This document shows, one piece after another, positions 32,055-32,938 of a DNA stretch of 32,938 bases. Origin of the DNA: an uncultured Candidatus Saccharibacteria bacterium (GTDB lineage Bacteria; Patescibacteriota; Saccharimonadia; Saccharimonadales; Saccharimonadaceae); NCBI GenBank assembly GCA_946560015.1, contig CAMNUC010000006.1:1-32938 (forward strand). The letters are read 5' to 3'. The translations under genes and the position numbers were made by a program. Under the pieces are notes generated by a model. That model was not told the DNA's origin. It made no database searches and saw only the letters and a list, made by a program, of their open reading frames with translations. Numbering within the stretch: position 1 is the stretch's first letter; each line of letters begins with the position of its first letter.

Positions 32055-32938
32055 CTACCTTGCTACACAGCGCATAACGTAGGCGGCAGCAATCTCAGGA
32101 ACGCAGGGATCGCAAGCCCGTGCATACGCTTCGAAACTAATTTCACTCCCATCATTAGTCCAGGCATAATATCTCCGGCATCCACAGCTTCCACCATATA
32201 TATTGCTGCTACCAACGTTGCCGATACCCGTAATAAAGAAATTATATGGTGCTGCGCCTAGCTGTGAAGCAGTTAGTCCGTCCTTCATCGTATTGTACTG
32301 CGCTGTCGATGGTATTGTCCACCCCTTCGGGCAAATGCTTGTAGGCGTGGCTTGTCCACTAGACAAGTTCTTGTCACCTTTCGCTGTCGCTGCTGACCAG
32401 CTATAAAATGTAGAGTCTTTTTGCAATATATATCCAGCCTGCGCGTTGACGTAACCAAGATATAAGCCATCTACCAATGATACTTTGCCGTCTGTGAGAT
32501 TTGGCGTCCAATTGCTCGTAATATCCGTATCATTTGGTGTGAGTGTAATATTAGTTAAGGCAAGCTTTAAGTTCTGCGTAATCCAGCACTTGTTATCTTT
32601 AAGTTTAGCTACTGAGTAGGTCTTATTATCTCTTTTGTCTATTAGGGTCCTACTAGCGTTGGCTGCTGCCTCGCTACAGATCTCTGGGGTCATTTCTTGT
32701 AGATAAGTGATATTATCCCAAGCAGCAGTTATTTCCGCTGGCTGCACTGCCAGTGATAGCAGCACATTAGTAGTATAATGCCCTGCTACTGCCTTATCAC
32801 CAAACTTCACTGCAAAGGCTAGTTTACCAGTCATATCTAACTTGTTATTGGCAAGATTAGTACTCTCTGCCAATGTCGCTATACTATTCTTACTAGGCAC
32901 TGTCTTATAGACCATGGTTGTACTATCTACGTTAGTAT
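32055..32938 (-). CDS. FISUMP-type surface protein (5' end outside window)
   Basis: The frame is open to the right edge of the window (seven further codons upstream of the ATG at 32915), so the start and any signal peptide are missing. At least 294 residues are visible. The C-terminal about 190 match the Fibrobacter succinogenes major paralogous (FISUMP) domain: DKRDNKTYSVAKLKDNKCWITQNLKL, YSWSAATA, SICPKGWTIPS, and a VMRCV ending. Several Cys (SCGC, ACDPC) suggest disulfides, fitting an extracellular place. The upstream part is Ala/Thr/Asn-rich and beta-like. These domains occur in secreted or cell-surface proteins, but their ligand is unknown; an adhesin role is inference. Confidence 0.8.
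   Translation of the reverse strand, partial: TNVDSTTMVYKTVPSKNSIATLAESTNLANNKLDMTGKLAFAVKFGDKAVAGHYTTNVLLSLAVQPAEITAAWDNITYLQEMTPEICSEAAANASRTLIDKRDNKTYSVAKLKDNKCWITQNLKLALTNITLTPNDTDITSNWTPNLTDGKVSLVDGLYLGYVNAQAGYILQKDSTFYSWSAATAKGDKNLSSGQATPTSICPKGWTIPSTAQYNTMKDGLTASQLGAAPYNFFITGIGNVGSSNIYGGSCGCRRYYAWTNDGSEISFEAYARACDPCVPEIAAAYVMRCVAR

Overview
The window looks like chromosomal DNA of a Patescibacteria/CPR bacterium, most likely Candidatus Saccharibacteria (TM7). This is inferred from compact gene packing, several apparently leaderless housekeeping genes (a -10 box 6-10 nt from the start codon), a RuvX-MltG fusion, a soluble PAS histidine kinase with a receiver-only partner, and a LysM-CHAP wall hydrolase beside obg. 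No 16S rRNA is present to confirm it. TGA is used as a stop, so the Gly-TGA code of Absconditabacteria/Gracilibacteria does not apply.

Layout. 1-5.8 kb: 3' part of ligA (its zinc-finger cysteines are gone), an exported JAMM-motif protein, uvrB, and a translationally coupled DUF1287 protein. 6.0-14.6 kb is an accessory island of mostly unrecognised genes: two single-gene units (6087, 6979), each with a near-consensus promoter, a folded leader and an intrinsic terminator; a minus-strand unknown; a DNA-polymerase-beta-fold nucleotidyltransferase; and a four-gene minus-strand operon (pseudokinase-like, VWA, PurA-like ligase with a Cys-rich insertion, SAM-like scaffold). 14.6-20.6 kb: tuf, eno, a membrane protein followed by an FtsA-like actin-fold ATPase, and tRNA-Thr. 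20.7-24 kb (minus): histidine kinase, receiver, RsuA/RluB-type pseudouridine synthase, Nudix hydrolase. 24-29.9 kb (plus): a membrane protein, the RuvX-MltG fusion, LysM-CHAP hydrolase and obg. 29.9-32.9 kb: another orphan gene of the island's promoter type, a promoter followed by a structured RNA with no convincing ORF, trmD with its own promoter, and the 3' part of a FISUMP-type surface protein.

How the parts fit. The core genes serve DNA repair (ligA, uvrB), translation and ribosome maturation (tuf, obg, trmD, pseudouridine synthase, tRNA-Thr), glycolysis (eno) and envelope growth (FtsA-like, MltG, LysM-CHAP). The most novel part is the 9.9-14.6 kb operon. Its PurA paralogue keeps the catalytic Asp and His but has lost the Lys of the guanine-recognition motif and gained a cysteine cluster, and it is co-transcribed with a MIDAS-bearing VWA protein, a degenerate kinase-like protein and a SAM-domain protein. 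I know of no described system with this composition. The operon shares promoter style and a folded 5' leader with the orphan genes at 6087, 6979 and 30057 and with the RNA at 31.06 kb, suggesting a small co-regulated set.
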